A model generated the notes under the pieces. It saw nothing but the letters and a program-made list of their open reading frames with translations, was not told the DNA's origin and ran no database searches. Positions 1-7,100 of a stretch of DNA of 12,605 bases are shown in pieces. Origin of the DNA: Chloroflexota bacterium (GTDB lineage: Bacteria; Chloroflexota; Anaerolineae; Anaerolineales; Villigracilaceae); contig JAJYOH010000109.1 of the NCBI GenBank assembly GCA_021796315.1, positions 1 to 12,605 on the forward strand. Direction: 5' to 3'. Numbering within the stretch: position 1 is the first letter of the stretch; the number at the start of each line of letters is the position of its first letter. A program made the translations under genes and the position numbers.

Positions 1-2
1 GT

Positions 3-107
3 TCGCCGGATTTTCTTGCCAGAAATTTTACACTGGCCGTTGCTGTTGGGATTGTGATGCTTTGGAATTTCTTTATCAACCGTTATTGGACGTATAATGA
101 CGTTTAA
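3..107 (+). CDS. GtrA-like membrane protein, C-terminal end (5' truncated by window)
   Basis: Only the last 34 codons are present, read in frame from base 3 to the TAA at 105-107. The tail is one hydrophobic helix (LAVAVGIVMLW) followed by NFFINRYWTY and a short polar end. An Asn-Phe/Asn-Arg-Tyr/Phe-Trp-Thr ending after the last membrane helix is typical of GtrA-family proteins, small four-helix membrane proteins associated with moving polyprenyl-phosphate-linked sugars across the cytoplasmic membrane. The rest of the gene lies outside the window. It could be a stand-alone GtrA protein or the C-terminal domain of a polyprenyl-phosphate glycosyltransferase fused to GtrA; the two cannot be told apart here. 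The family call rests on a short match. Confidence 0.65.
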   Translation, partial: SPDFLARNFTLAVAVGIVMLWNFFINRYWTYNDV

Positions 108-122
108 AGTGCGAGGCAAATC

Positions 123-488
123 ATGGCAATCATCCCGATCTATAGCTCCAAAGGCGACCCTGAAGCATTTATGGAATATCCATATATCTTTAATCGCAAC
201 GGAGATTGGGTGGGCTGGGTCACGCCCAGGCGCGAGATTTATTCGGTGATTGGATATTATGTCGGATACCTGACCAATGACCCGCGCATCCTTCGCAAGC
301 GCGCCACGTCCACGCTCAAGCCTCGACTTCAGCCGCCTCCCGCGCCGGGGAAGATTTACCCGCCTGCAACTATTCCGCTCGCCCCGTTGATGAGCGAACT
401 ATCTGCCAGCACCATCGACGTCCTGCTCGACGAACCTGAACGCTTGCATACTTTTGATACCGGTGAATTCCGCGAAGATATGGATTAA
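123..488 (+). CDS. Small protein resembling the 4-fold beta flower family, function unknown
   Basis: A 121-residue soluble protein with no signal peptide or membrane segment. Residues 1-60 contain three or four short strand-like repeats of the kind x-Tyr/Phe-x-x-x-Gly-x-x-x-(A/G)-(F/W/Y): IYSSKGDPEAF, IFNRNGDWVGWV, IYSVIGYYVGYL. This periodic pattern resembles the 4-fold beta flower domain, a bacterial family without an established biochemical function. Residues 61-90 are basic and then Pro-rich (PPPAP), probably a linker, and the last 30 residues are acidic. The ATG is preceded by a weak GAGG about seven bases upstream. The gene lies 15 bases after the GtrA-like gene and 4 bases before the thioesterase, so the three are probably cotranscribed. 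The family assignment is from pattern only. Confidence 0.6.
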   Translation: MAIIPIYSSKGDPEAFMEYPYIFNRNGDWVGWVTPRREIYSVIGYYVGYLTNDPRILRKRATSTLKPRLQPPPAPGKIYPPATIPLAPLMSELSASTIDVLLDEPERLHTFDTGEFREDMD

Positions 489-492
489 CGAG

Positions 493-969
493 ATGGTACA
501 TTCTTTGGAAGCTAAAACCGTCCGCGCCTCGCGCATTAGTATTGCCCAGCTCATGCAGCCCGAACATGCCAATAACCTTGGCAACGTACACGGCGGCTGG
601 ATCATGAAACTTGTAGATGAAGCCGGTGCGCTGGCATGTATGCGCCATTCGGGGCACCGCGTTGTCACCGTGGCAATCGACTCGATGGTCTTTCGCAACC
701 CCATCAAGATTGGCGACCTGGTCATCTTAACTGCCGAAGTGACTTATACAGGTCACACATCCATCGAGGCCGAAGTCCAGGTTCAGGCTGAGAATCCGCT
801 CACCGGCGAGCGGACTCACACAAACACAGCCTATCTTGTCTATGTGGCGTTGGACGAATCCGGTCATCCCGTTCCTGTCCCTCCGCTTATCACTGAGACC
901 GAAGATGAAAAGCGCAAAATGGAAGCTGCGAAAGAACGCCAGTCCCGGCGATTGGCGGAGAAAAAATAG
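493..969 (+). CDS. Acyl-CoA thioesterase, hotdog fold (YciA/BFIT-like)
   Basis: A 158-residue cytoplasmic hotdog-domain protein expected to hydrolyse acyl-CoA thioesters to free acid and CoA. The signature is the stretch NNLGNVHGGWIMKLVDEAG: Asn/His-Gly-Gly at the start of the hot-dog helix, then an acidic residue in that helix, as in the YciA and acyl-CoA hydrolase group. Later strands carry RNPIKIGDLV and TAYLVYVALDE, also typical. The last 25 residues form a charged Lys/Arg/Glu helix. I chose the ATG at 493, four bases after the previous stop. A TTG 39 bases upstream is in frame but lies inside the preceding gene and would add residues unlike the family. The chain length of the substrate cannot be read from the sequence. 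Confidence 0.85.
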   Translation: MVHSLEAKTVRASRISIAQLMQPEHANNLGNVHGGWIMKLVDEAGALACMRHSGHRVVTVAIDSMVFRNPIKIGDLVILTAEVTYTGHTSIEAEVQVQAENPLTGERTHTNTAYLVYVALDESGHPVPVPPLITETEDEKRKMEAAKERQSRRLAEKK

Positions 970-1018
970 ATACACAACCACCTGCAGGATGAGCCTTTAA
1001 AAAAACGGATATCGTTGA

Positions 1019-2776
1019 ATGAATATTTTGAAAACAATAAAACAAAAAAACTTCCTTGTTATCTTAAGCAAGGATCAAGTTTTAATTGCCCTTCTCGTCT
1101 TTGTTCTCCAGTTTCTTTTCTCGCTTTATCGATTCTTTCCTACATTGCGAGATATCGGTCTTTGGGACGAATCGGTTTATATCAATACTGGGCGGCTTTT
1201 TGCAATTGGAACGCTGACTTCCTTTGAGCGCAACCCCCTAATAGGGATGCTTTATGCTCTTACCTATCTGCCATTTAGGAATTCACCTTATTGGTTAATG
1301 CAGAGCGATGCATTGGGACGTGCGATCTTATTCGGCCTGATGTGGTGGAGCAGCTATCTGATTGCGAGGCGCTTTAGTAGGTTTTTTAATCCGTTGATTT
1401 TCGTTAGTCTCTTGTTTTGCGCAACAATACTGACAGATATCTTGGATAATCCGAGCGATGCTTTGTTTGCGGCAATGTCGGGTTTGGCATTCTGGAAATT
1501 GATAACATTCTATGAGACCCGCCAGATAAAAGAGATCGGTTTGGCCTCGTTTTTTATCGGGCTGGCTGCGCTTTCCAGAAATGATGGACTCGTTCTTTTT
1601 ATCCTCTTTGTGTTGGTATCGTTGATGTTCCTTCGTTCAACTAATGATAAGTGGAGATATTTGCTCGCCACAACTCTACCTTTTCTTGTGCTTATAGGCG
1701 GCTATCTTGCACTATATCGTTTAGTCACGGGTAGCTTTGTCGTTGGGACAGTTGAGAGATCGTACGTTGCTTTTCAACAAGGTCAGGCCCAGGTTTATCA
1801 GCAAGACCCATCCTGTCAGCAAAGTGATATAAACTGTGCAATGCTCGATGCTCAGTCTTTGTACGGTACTCCTCAGGAAAACAATAATTCGATCCTGAAA
1901 GCAATCGGTCATAACCCCAAAGCATTTCTTGAAAGAGTGGTGAACACGTTTAAGATATTGCCCGCGATGATTTATTCCGCCTACAACAAGCGGGAAGCCT
2001 ATCTGCTTTTCTTGCTGGGAATAATGGGGATATATGAATTGATCAGGCAGAAACAATTTGCCCTCATGGGAATATTGCTGGTGTGGATTGTATATTTGGG
2101 TGTTTACTTTTTTACATTCTTCCGCATTGGCTACGTCCAAACCCCTTATTTTGTTTTATTTACGCTGGCGGCCATTGGCATTCATTCATTGATCTTCTCG
2201 CTTGGGGATAGAAATTATCGTTTGACCTGGACTGCCATCCTCCTGGTGTTGACTCTTGTTGGTATTTTTCGGTCTTTGAGCTATCTTTATTTTGATACGA
2301 TCATTCTACTTGGAATTATTTGGATCGGGCACCTGACTCTTTGGCAGTCTCCGCAATCTTCTTCTGCAGCCATTTCTTTGATCTTTTTGGCTGGCGGTTT
2401 GATTATCCGTGGATCGTACAACCCGCCGCAAATCCAAACGTGGGGAATAATTCCAAATGAGCAGGCTGTTGTAGCGCTTCAACAGCATCTGCCTGAAAAT
2501 TCATTGGTTGCTTCAGGCGCACCAGGAGCAGTCTATGCGGCTCGCATGAAGTATTTTGGATTGACCGGGATTGATCAATCAACGAAATCTGTTGATGAAT
2601 TGCACGCAAAACTTCTCGATCTCGGCGTAAAAGCGATTTATGTTGACAGCACTTTGACTGGCCCGGGCCAGGATCAGTATGCCTGGCAGCTAATCATGGG
2701 TGGTATTGGAAAAGAATATGAGCAAATCTACAGTGGGGGCGATGGCTCGATCCTTGTGCTGTTGATTAAACCCTAA
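1019..2776 (+). CDS. Multi-pass membrane glycosyltransferase, GT39/ArnT-like (GT-C fold)
   Basis: A 585-residue protein built mostly of hydrophobic helices, the first at about residues 20-40. The loop after it contains IGLWDESVY. The acidic pair Asp50-Glu51 at this position is the hallmark of GT-C enzymes of the dolichyl-phosphate-mannose mannosyltransferase/ArnT type, where acidic residues of the first external loop bind metal or act in catalysis. These enzymes move a sugar from a polyprenyl-phosphate donor to an acceptor on the outer face of the membrane. Residues from about 490 to 585 form a soluble domain (LQQHLPENSLVASGAPG onward), probably extracytoplasmic. Donor and acceptor are unknown. 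The DNA is visibly richer in A and T than the genes to the right. The ATG has no clear ribosome binding site. Confidence 0.75.
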   Translation: MNILKTIKQKNFLVILSKDQVLIALLVFVLQFLFSLYRFFPTLRDIGLWDESVYINTGRLFAIGTLTSFERNPLIGMLYALTYLPFRNSPYWLMQSDALGRAILFGLMWWSSYLIARRFSRFFNPLIFVSLLFCATILTDILDNPSDALFAAMSGLAFWKLITFYETRQIKEIGLASFFIGLAALSRNDGLVLFILFVLVSLMFLRSTNDKWRYLLATTLPFLVLIGGYLALYRLVTGSFVVGTVERSYVAFQQGQAQVYQQDPSCQQSDINCAMLDAQSLYGTPQENNNSILKAIGHNPKAFLERVVNTFKILPAMIYSAYNKREAYLLFLLGIMGIYELIRQKQFALMGILLVWIVYLGVYFFTFFRIGYVQTPYFVLFTLAAIGIHSLIFSLGDRNYRLTWTAILLVLTLVGIFRSLSYLYFDTIILLGIIWIGHLTLWQSPQSSSAAISLIFLAGGLIIRGSYNPPQIQTWGIIPNEQAVVALQQHLPENSLVASGAPGAVYAARMKYFGLTGIDQSTKSVDELHAKLLDLGVKAIYVDSTLTGPGQDQYAWQLIMGGIGKEYEQIYSGGDGSILVLLIKP

Positions 2777-2802
2777 CTTGGTTAATAGTAGGCTGTAAAG
2801 CA

Positions 2803-4350
2803 ATGTCATTTCTTAATCACCGCAAAGTCCCTCTTTTATTACTTTTGCTTGTTCCTCTCGTTATTGGCCTATTTACATTTCGTGACTTCGGCCTTTCATG
2901 GGACGAGCCGCTTTTTTATAAATATGCCGATGCGCTTGGGTATGCTTACACACCGGCTAATTGGTTCAGTGGTCACTTTGACTTGAACAATTCCTACGGC
3001 CCCAGCGGAGACGACCACAAGAATCGCGGTCCCGCATATTTATTTCTGGCGCGCGAACCCGTTTATTTGATCCAGAATCTAGGCGCCGACAATGCCTCCG
3101 CCTGGCATCTCGTCAACTTCATCACTTTCCTGCTTGGCGTCTATTTTATTTATCGGATCAGTGAACGCTTCATGCGACCCTGGGCCGCCTTTGCCGCTTC
3201 GGCGCTCTTTACCTTTCAGCCTCTTCTATGGGGGCATGGCTTCATCAATCCGAAGGATCCTTCCTTTTTGGTTTTTCTAACTGGCTCGATTTATCTTGGT
3301 TTCTGGTTGGTGGATAGACTCGTGGATGCGCCAACAAAGAATCATTTTTGGGATACTTTGCTGGCGGCCTTCTTTTTGGGCATCACCACCTCGATTCGCA
3401 TCATCGGACCCTTGGCCGGAATCTTCGTCGTCATCTATTTCCTCACCCGAAAGCCTGCCCGTCAAACCGTGCGTTGGATAGTCTTTTACACAGTCGCTTC
3501 CATTCTCGTCATGCTTGCCACCTGGCCGTATCTTTGGGAAAATCCGCCGCTTATATTTTTCCAAGTCCTTAAGTTCATGTCAGATAATCCGACAGGCTTA
3601 TCGGTTCTATTCGACAACCAGATTTACCACCCGTCGAATCTGCCGCATCGCTATCTGCCGTTTTTCCTGTTCTTCACCTTGACCGAACCGGTTTGGCCTC
3701 TCTTCTTTTTAGGATTGATCGCGGCTTATCGAAAATTAAAAAGCATTAGACAACAACTTGTGCCAGCCTTGATTATTCTGGCTTGGTTTGCGATCCCGTT
3801 TTTTTATGTGCTTATTAATCGCCCTCCGATGTACGACGGCATGCGACATTTTCTTTTTATAACTCCGCCGATTTTTATTTTCATCGGATTTTCTTTTGAT
3901 TTTATAATGGAGAAGATCAATAAGGTTTGGTTGAATGCTTTGATCATTCTTGCGATCCTTGCGCCAGGTGTTATTGGAATTATCCAGCTTCATCCTTATG
4001 AATATACTTATTACAATTCTTTCATCGGCGGGACAAAAGGCGTCTTCCGCCATTATGAGACTGATTACTGGTTAACTTGTTATAAAGAAGCGGTTGAACA
4101 ATTTAATCAGAAGATGACCAGGCCTGTGAATCTTTACGTTCATCGTGAGCCTTATATCGCCGCCACCTACGCATCAGGTAACGTTATCATCAAAGATGGA
4201 CGCGCTGATTTTAACCAAATCAAACCTGGTGACTATGTTCTCATCAATTCGCGCTCAAACGAAGATATTCAAAATTTCCGCAGTGCACCAGTGATCGAAC
4301 AGGTCGGGCGCATGGGCGCAACCTTCTGTGTCATCAAACAAATCCCATGA
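2803..4350 (+). CDS. Multi-pass membrane glycosyltransferase, GT39-like, phospholipid-carrier dependent
   Basis: A 515-residue membrane protein of the same general class as its upstream neighbour but clearly divergent from it. After the first helix (residues 9-24) comes DFGLSWDEPLFY, whose Asp34-Glu35 is the GT-C acidic motif. Two further motifs fit the phospholipid-carrier-dependent glycosyltransferase group: HGFINPKDPSF (Asn149-Pro-Lys-Asp152) in a loop, and HPYEYTYYN (from His397) followed by an ETDYW segment about 20 residues later. The C-terminal 100 residues are soluble and extracytoplasmic in style. It should transfer a sugar from a lipid-phosphate carrier at the outer membrane face; the acceptor is unknown. 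It starts 26 bases after the previous gene, and its TGA overlaps the rsmD ATG (ATGA), so translation is probably coupled. Confidence 0.8.
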   Translation: MSFLNHRKVPLLLLLLVPLVIGLFTFRDFGLSWDEPLFYKYADALGYAYTPANWFSGHFDLNNSYGPSGDDHKNRGPAYLFLAREPVYLIQNLGADNASAWHLVNFITFLLGVYFIYRISERFMRPWAAFAASALFTFQPLLWGHGFINPKDPSFLVFLTGSIYLGFWLVDRLVDAPTKNHFWDTLLAAFFLGITTSIRIIGPLAGIFVVIYFLTRKPARQTVRWIVFYTVASILVMLATWPYLWENPPLIFFQVLKFMSDNPTGLSVLFDNQIYHPSNLPHRYLPFFLFFTLTEPVWPLFFLGLIAAYRKLKSIRQQLVPALIILAWFAIPFFYVLINRPPMYDGMRHFLFITPPIFIFIGFSFDFIMEKINKVWLNALIILAILAPGVIGIIQLHPYEYTYYNSFIGGTKGVFRHYETDYWLTCYKEAVEQFNQKMTRPVNLYVHREPYIAATYASGNVIIKDGRADFNQIKPGDYVLINSRSNEDIQNFRSAPVIEQVGRMGATFCVIKQIP

Positions 4351-4907
4351 CGTTGCGAGTTATTTCCGGCACGGCGAAAGGCCGTAAACTGAAGTCTGTT
4401 CCGGGTGATACAACGCGCCCGATCACGGATCGCGTCAAAGAGGCCCTGTTCAATATTCTCGCGGCTGACGTAATTGATTCGGTTTGGTGGGATATGTTCG
4501 GCGGCACTGGCGCGGTCGGCATTGAAGCTCTCAGCCGCGGTGCGGCTTTTGTCCGTTTCACGGATTTGAATCGCGAGCCTGTGGATACGATCAAGGCCAA
4601 TTTAACGGCGACCCGCTTCGAGTCCCGCGCAGAAGCGAAACGTGCGGACGCGTTCAGCCTGCTGGCGTCGCGTCCAGATCGTCAGTTCCATTACATTTAC
4701 ATCGCACCGCCGCAATATAAAGAAATGTGGTCACAGGCTTTGGCGAAATTGGATGACAATGCAGACTGGTTGACAGAAGATGGCTGGGCCGTTGCGCAGA
4801 TTGACCCTAAAGAATATATGCAATTGCATTTGGAAAATCTGGAGGAGTTTGAACAGCGTCGTTACGGAACCACGTTGCTGGTTTTTTATGAACGAAAGGA
4901 GAAGTAA
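4347..4907 (+). CDS. rsmD: 16S rRNA (guanine(966)-N2)-methyltransferase RsmD, with variant catalytic motif
   Basis: A 186-residue Rossmann-fold methyltransferase. RsmD uses S-adenosylmethionine to methylate G966 of 16S rRNA in the 30S subunit. The N-terminus carries the family signature VISGTAKGRKLK, then TRPITDRVKEALFNIL. The cofactor-binding loop is DMFGGTGAVGIEALSRGA (residues 49-66), the acidic residue after motif II is probably Asp73, and Asn85 lies in the usual KANL segment. The length is normal for the family. The odd point is motif IV: the usual (Asp/Asn)-Pro-Pro-(Tyr/Phe) reads Ala120-Pro-Pro-Gln-Tyr124. This may be a lineage form, since everything else including the C-terminal RRYGTTLLVFYER is well kept. 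It overlaps the upstream glycosyltransferase stop by four bases and ends in a strong terminator. Confidence 0.88.
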   Translation: MTLRVISGTAKGRKLKSVPGDTTRPITDRVKEALFNILAADVIDSVWWDMFGGTGAVGIEALSRGAAFVRFTDLNREPVDTIKANLTATRFESRAEAKRADAFSLLASRPDRQFHYIYIAPPQYKEMWSQALAKLDDNADWLTEDGWAVAQIDPKEYMQLHLENLEEFEQRRYGTTLLVFYERKEK

Positions 4908-4940
4908 AAAATCGCCGACCATAACGGTCGGCGATTTTTT
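4906..4940. terminator. Bidirectional Rho-independent terminator between convergent genes
   Basis: Bases 4906-4920 and 4926-4940 are perfect inverted complements: a 15-bp stem, six of it A:T, with a core of TCGCCGACC, closed by a five-base loop (ATAAC). The A run on the left and T run on the right give a U tract on either transcript. It sits between rsmD (plus) and the peptidyl-prolyl isomerase gene (minus). It overlaps the rsmD stop codon by two bases and the isomerase stop codon by one base, so it can serve both converging transcripts. Confidence 0.93.
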
Positions 4941-6259
4941 TATTGACTCGAGAGCGGGATGGCTGGATCAGTGGGGACGATCGTTTGCCAGATGTCGTAT
5001 GTTTTTACTTTGTATGTATCGCGCAGAGTCTTTAGCCAATCGTTGAAGGCTGTCTGTTGAGCCTGCTGGTAAGCAGCTGCATCCAACGGAACATTTTCGT
5101 GGGCGAGCACTTGAATGATGTGATATCCGAATTGGGATTTCACGGGCGGGCCGATCACTCCAACTTTCTGACTGAAGGCTGCGGCCTCAAATTCGGGTAC
5201 CATGGCGCCTTTGCCAAACCAGCCGAGATCGCCGCCTTTTGCGGCGCTGCCGGTATCGGTTGAAACTTCCCTGGCTACTGTGGCGAAGTCTTCACCTTTT
5301 GCAAGACGAGCTTCAACAGCCTGGGCGGTGGCTTCATCTTTGACCAGGATGTGGCGCGCCCAAACCTGTTCCTGCGTGTGCGGCGTGTCAGCGGTGATAA
5401 TTGCCATCAACTTGTCGCGTAGAACATTGGTCGCGTACAACTGTCGGATTTGGTCAGCAGTCAAGCCAAGTTTGATCAATGAATCGGCGCCTTGCTTATA
5501 TTGATCCTGGAAGCCTTGCAGGGTGTAAGGCGTGGCCGTCGGCACCGGAGTGTCTGTTGGTGTAACCGTAGCTGTCGGTCCGGGAGTGAAGGTCGGCGCA
5601 ATGGTTGGAGTCACTGTCGGAGATGCCAACGGATCCAGGGTGGCGGTGGGGGTGATGGTGGGCGTCAAGACCTGGGTGGGCGTCGGTGTGATGGTGACGA
5701 TTTTCAGGGTGTCCGCAGATAAAGTTGGGAATGTTACCGGTGTCGGCGTGATGGTAGGCGTGGGGGTGCCGTTCGCATAATAGCGATAGGATTCCTGGAT
5801 GGCCTTATCCACTTCTTCCGTGCTGGCGGTGATGCCGCGTTTGGCAGCTTCCTGCCGGATCAGTTCTTCGTTGATCATCTGGTCAAGCACGGATTGGCCG
5901 AGGCTGGTCGAGTCGTTTAATTGCGATGAGAGTTGCTGAACCTGTTGAGTGGTATTGATTCCAAACATCTGGGCGTATTGCTGATAAGTCGTCATCTGGT
6001 TGATCAGACGGCCGCGTTCCATGCGGACGCGTGCCTGCCATTCCCCGACGGGGATATTAGTATCGCCAACGGATGCGATCGTACGGCGATACTGGAGATA
6101 GTTGACATCCAAATATCCATAGGCCAGTAAGCCAATGACGATAACAACGATACCAATGAAAGCAAACAGGATCAGACGGGTCTGTTGTCGCTCGCGTTCA
6201 AGGCGGGCGATGTGTTTCTTTGTATGAAGCACGGGCTTTCCGTCCCGCGGGTTTGCCAT
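4940..6259 (-). CDS. Membrane-anchored parvulin-type peptidyl-prolyl cis-trans isomerase (SurA/PrsA-like) with Thr-Pro linker
   Basis: A 439-residue extracytoplasmic foldase that should catalyse prolyl cis-trans isomerisation in exported proteins. Residues 1-28 are basic and cytosolic; 29-50 form an uncleaved membrane anchor (LILFAFIGIVVIVIGLLAYGYL) with no lipobox cysteine. Residues 60-160 and 245-290 look like the SurA/trigger-factor helical chaperone part, split by a low-complexity Thr-Pro segment at about 164-244. The parvulin domain spans about 298-388, with WARHILVKDE at its start, GGDLGWFGKG in the middle, MVPEFEAAAF, and SQFGYHIIQV at its end, all standard PpiC-family motifs. The ATG at 6257-6259 has AAGGAGT about six bases upstream. 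It follows rpsR after a hairpin and may be transcribed partly by read-through from the rpsF cluster. Confidence 0.9.
   Translation of the reverse strand: MANPRDGKPVLHTKKHIARLERERQQTRLILFAFIGIVVIVIGLLAYGYLDVNYLQYRRTIASVGDTNIPVGEWQARVRMERGRLINQMTTYQQYAQMFGINTTQQVQQLSSQLNDSTSLGQSVLDQMINEELIRQEAAKRGITASTEEVDKAIQESYRYYANGTPTPTITPTPVTFPTLSADTLKIVTITPTPTQVLTPTITPTATLDPLASPTVTPTIAPTFTPGPTATVTPTDTPVPTATPYTLQGFQDQYKQGADSLIKLGLTADQIRQLYATNVLRDKLMAIITADTPHTQEQVWARHILVKDEATAQAVEARLAKGEDFATVAREVSTDTGSAAKGGDLGWFGKGAMVPEFEAAAFSQKVGVIGPPVKSQFGYHIIQVLAHENVPLDAAAYQQAQQTAFNDWLKTLRDTYKVKTYDIWQTIVPTDPAIPLSSQ
5528..5770 (-). repeat. Low-complexity Thr-Pro-rich coding repeat inside the isomerase gene
   Basis: This stretch encodes residues 164-244 of the isomerase, dominated by TPT, TPTP and ITPT units with Val, Ala and Leu between. 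On the plus strand it appears as irregular GT/GG-rich repeats such as GGCGTGATGGTAGGCGTG. It is a protein linker repeat, not a DNA array with fixed spacing. Thr-Pro linkers are common in extracytoplasmic proteins of Chloroflexota, where they act as flexible, possibly glycosylated spacers. The replication-slippage potential means its length may vary between strains. Confidence 0.85.
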
Positions 6260-6282
6260 GTTCGTACTCCTTGATGAAAATT

Positions 6283-6309
6283 CGGGGCATGGAAATCCTC
6301 CATGCCCCG
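6283..6309 (-). terminator. Intercistronic hairpin downstream of rpsR (terminator or attenuator)
   Basis: Bases 6283-6293 and 6299-6309 are perfect inverted complements (CGGGGCATGGA on the plus strand), an 11-bp stem with a five-base loop. Read on the minus strand it begins about 20 bases after the rpsR stop and is followed by GAATTTTCATC, a short and imperfect U tract, then the isomerase ribosome binding site. It probably terminates or attenuates the rpsF-ssb-rpsR transcript, or stabilises its 3' end. The weak U tract makes partial read-through into the isomerase gene likely. Confidence 0.6.
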
Positions 6310-6328
6310 CCGAGTTTTGCTAATTGCT

Positions 6329-6628
6329 CTAGCGGCTCATGTCTTCCCAGCGTGCGCCGGTGAAGGGCAGCAGGGCAATTTGGCGAGCCTGTTTGATGGC
6401 CCCGGCCAGCACACGCTGATGCCTGGCGCAGGTGCCGGTCTGACGGCGCGGGCGGATCTTGCCTTCATCAGTGACCAGGCGTTTGAGCATATCCGCCTTT
6501 TTGTAGTCAATGGTGATGGTCTTATCGGCGCAAAACTGACAGGTCTTCGGGCGGGCGAAGAAGCGGCGTTCGCCACTTCCACCTTCGGAGCCCGCTGAGT
6601 TGTAATTTCGTTCTCTTTCTTCAGCCAT
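6329..6628 (-). CDS. rpsR: 30S ribosomal protein S18 (bS18)
   Basis: A 99-residue ribosomal protein that binds next to S6 on the platform of the 30S subunit. The family core is plain: the YKKADML segment, [17 protein letters not shown], and [13 protein letters not shown] near the C-terminus. Cys30-x-x-Cys33 together with Cys67-x-x-His70 gives a possible zinc site, the cysteine-containing form of S18. The first 20 residues are a Gly/Ser/Glu-rich tail, common and variable in this family. The ATG at 6626-6628 has a GGAG about six bases upstream. It lies 17 bases after ssb in the rpsF-ssb-rpsR cluster. Confidence 0.97.
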   Translation of the reverse strand: MAEERERNYNSAGSEGGSGERRFFARPKTCQFCADKTITIDYKKADMLKRLVTDEGKIRPRRQTGTCARHQRVLAGAIKQARQIALLPFTGARWEDMSR

Positions 6629-6645
6629 TCTTTACTCCATCTTGT

Positions 6646-7059
6646 TTAGAAGGGAAATTCATCTTCATTGGCGGCAGGTTCATCCATGGGCATGGATTGA
6701 TCATCGTGGCCGTGATTGGCGTCGCGGCGCTCACCGAGCATCATCATTTCATTCGCCACAATCTCCACACTGGTGTGTTTCTGTCCTTCTTTATCGTCCC
6801 AGCGGCGAGTCTGTAGGCGGCCTTCGATATAAACCTGCTGGCCTTTAGTGAGATATTGTTTGCAGATCTCGGCCAGGTTGCCCCACGCCACAATGTTGAA
6901 CCATTCGGTTTCGCTGTGGCGTTCGCCGTCGGCGCTGTTCCACGAACGGCTCACCGCAACGGTGAAAGTGGTAACGGGGCGGCCAGAGGGCGTATAACGC
7001 ATTTCGGGGTCTTTGCCCAGATGGCCGATAATCATGACTTTGTTCAAGCCGCGGCTCAT
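6646..7059 (-). CDS. ssb: Single-stranded DNA-binding protein SSB
   Basis: A 137-residue SSB that coats single-stranded DNA during replication, recombination and repair, normally as a tetramer. The OB fold covers residues 4-108, with NKVMIIGHLGKDPEMRYTPSG at its start, the TEWFNIVAWG strand (Trp53, Trp59), GQQVYIEGRLQTRRW and the closing VEIVANEMMML strand. A short 27-residue disordered tail, rich in Asp, His and Met, ends in DEFPF, the acidic tip that recruits partner proteins. The tail is shorter than in many SSBs. The ATG at 7057-7059 has a strong AAGGAGA upstream. It sits between rpsF and rpsR, the conserved location. Confidence 0.97.
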   Translation of the reverse strand: MSRGLNKVMIIGHLGKDPEMRYTPSGRPVTTFTVAVSRSWNSADGERHSETEWFNIVAWGNLAEICKQYLTKGQQVYIEGRLQTRRWDDKEGQKHTSVEIVANEMMMLGERRDANHGHDDQSMPMDEPAANEDEFPF

Positions 7060-7100
7060 AGGTTCTCCTTTGATCAGACCGAGATCATTAATAAAAATTA

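Noticed and set aside
454..492. TTG start extending the thioesterase
   Set aside because: It overlaps the previous gene and adds residues not expected of the family; the ATG at 493 fits the gap and length.
5528..5770. Possible tandem-repeat or CRISPR-like array
   Set aside because: The units are irregular, have no constant spacer length, and are fully explained as Thr-Pro codons within one reading frame.
5492..5780. Gly/Val-rich open frames on the plus strand
   Set aside because: They are mirror readings of the Thr-Pro linker codons of the isomerase gene on the minus strand.
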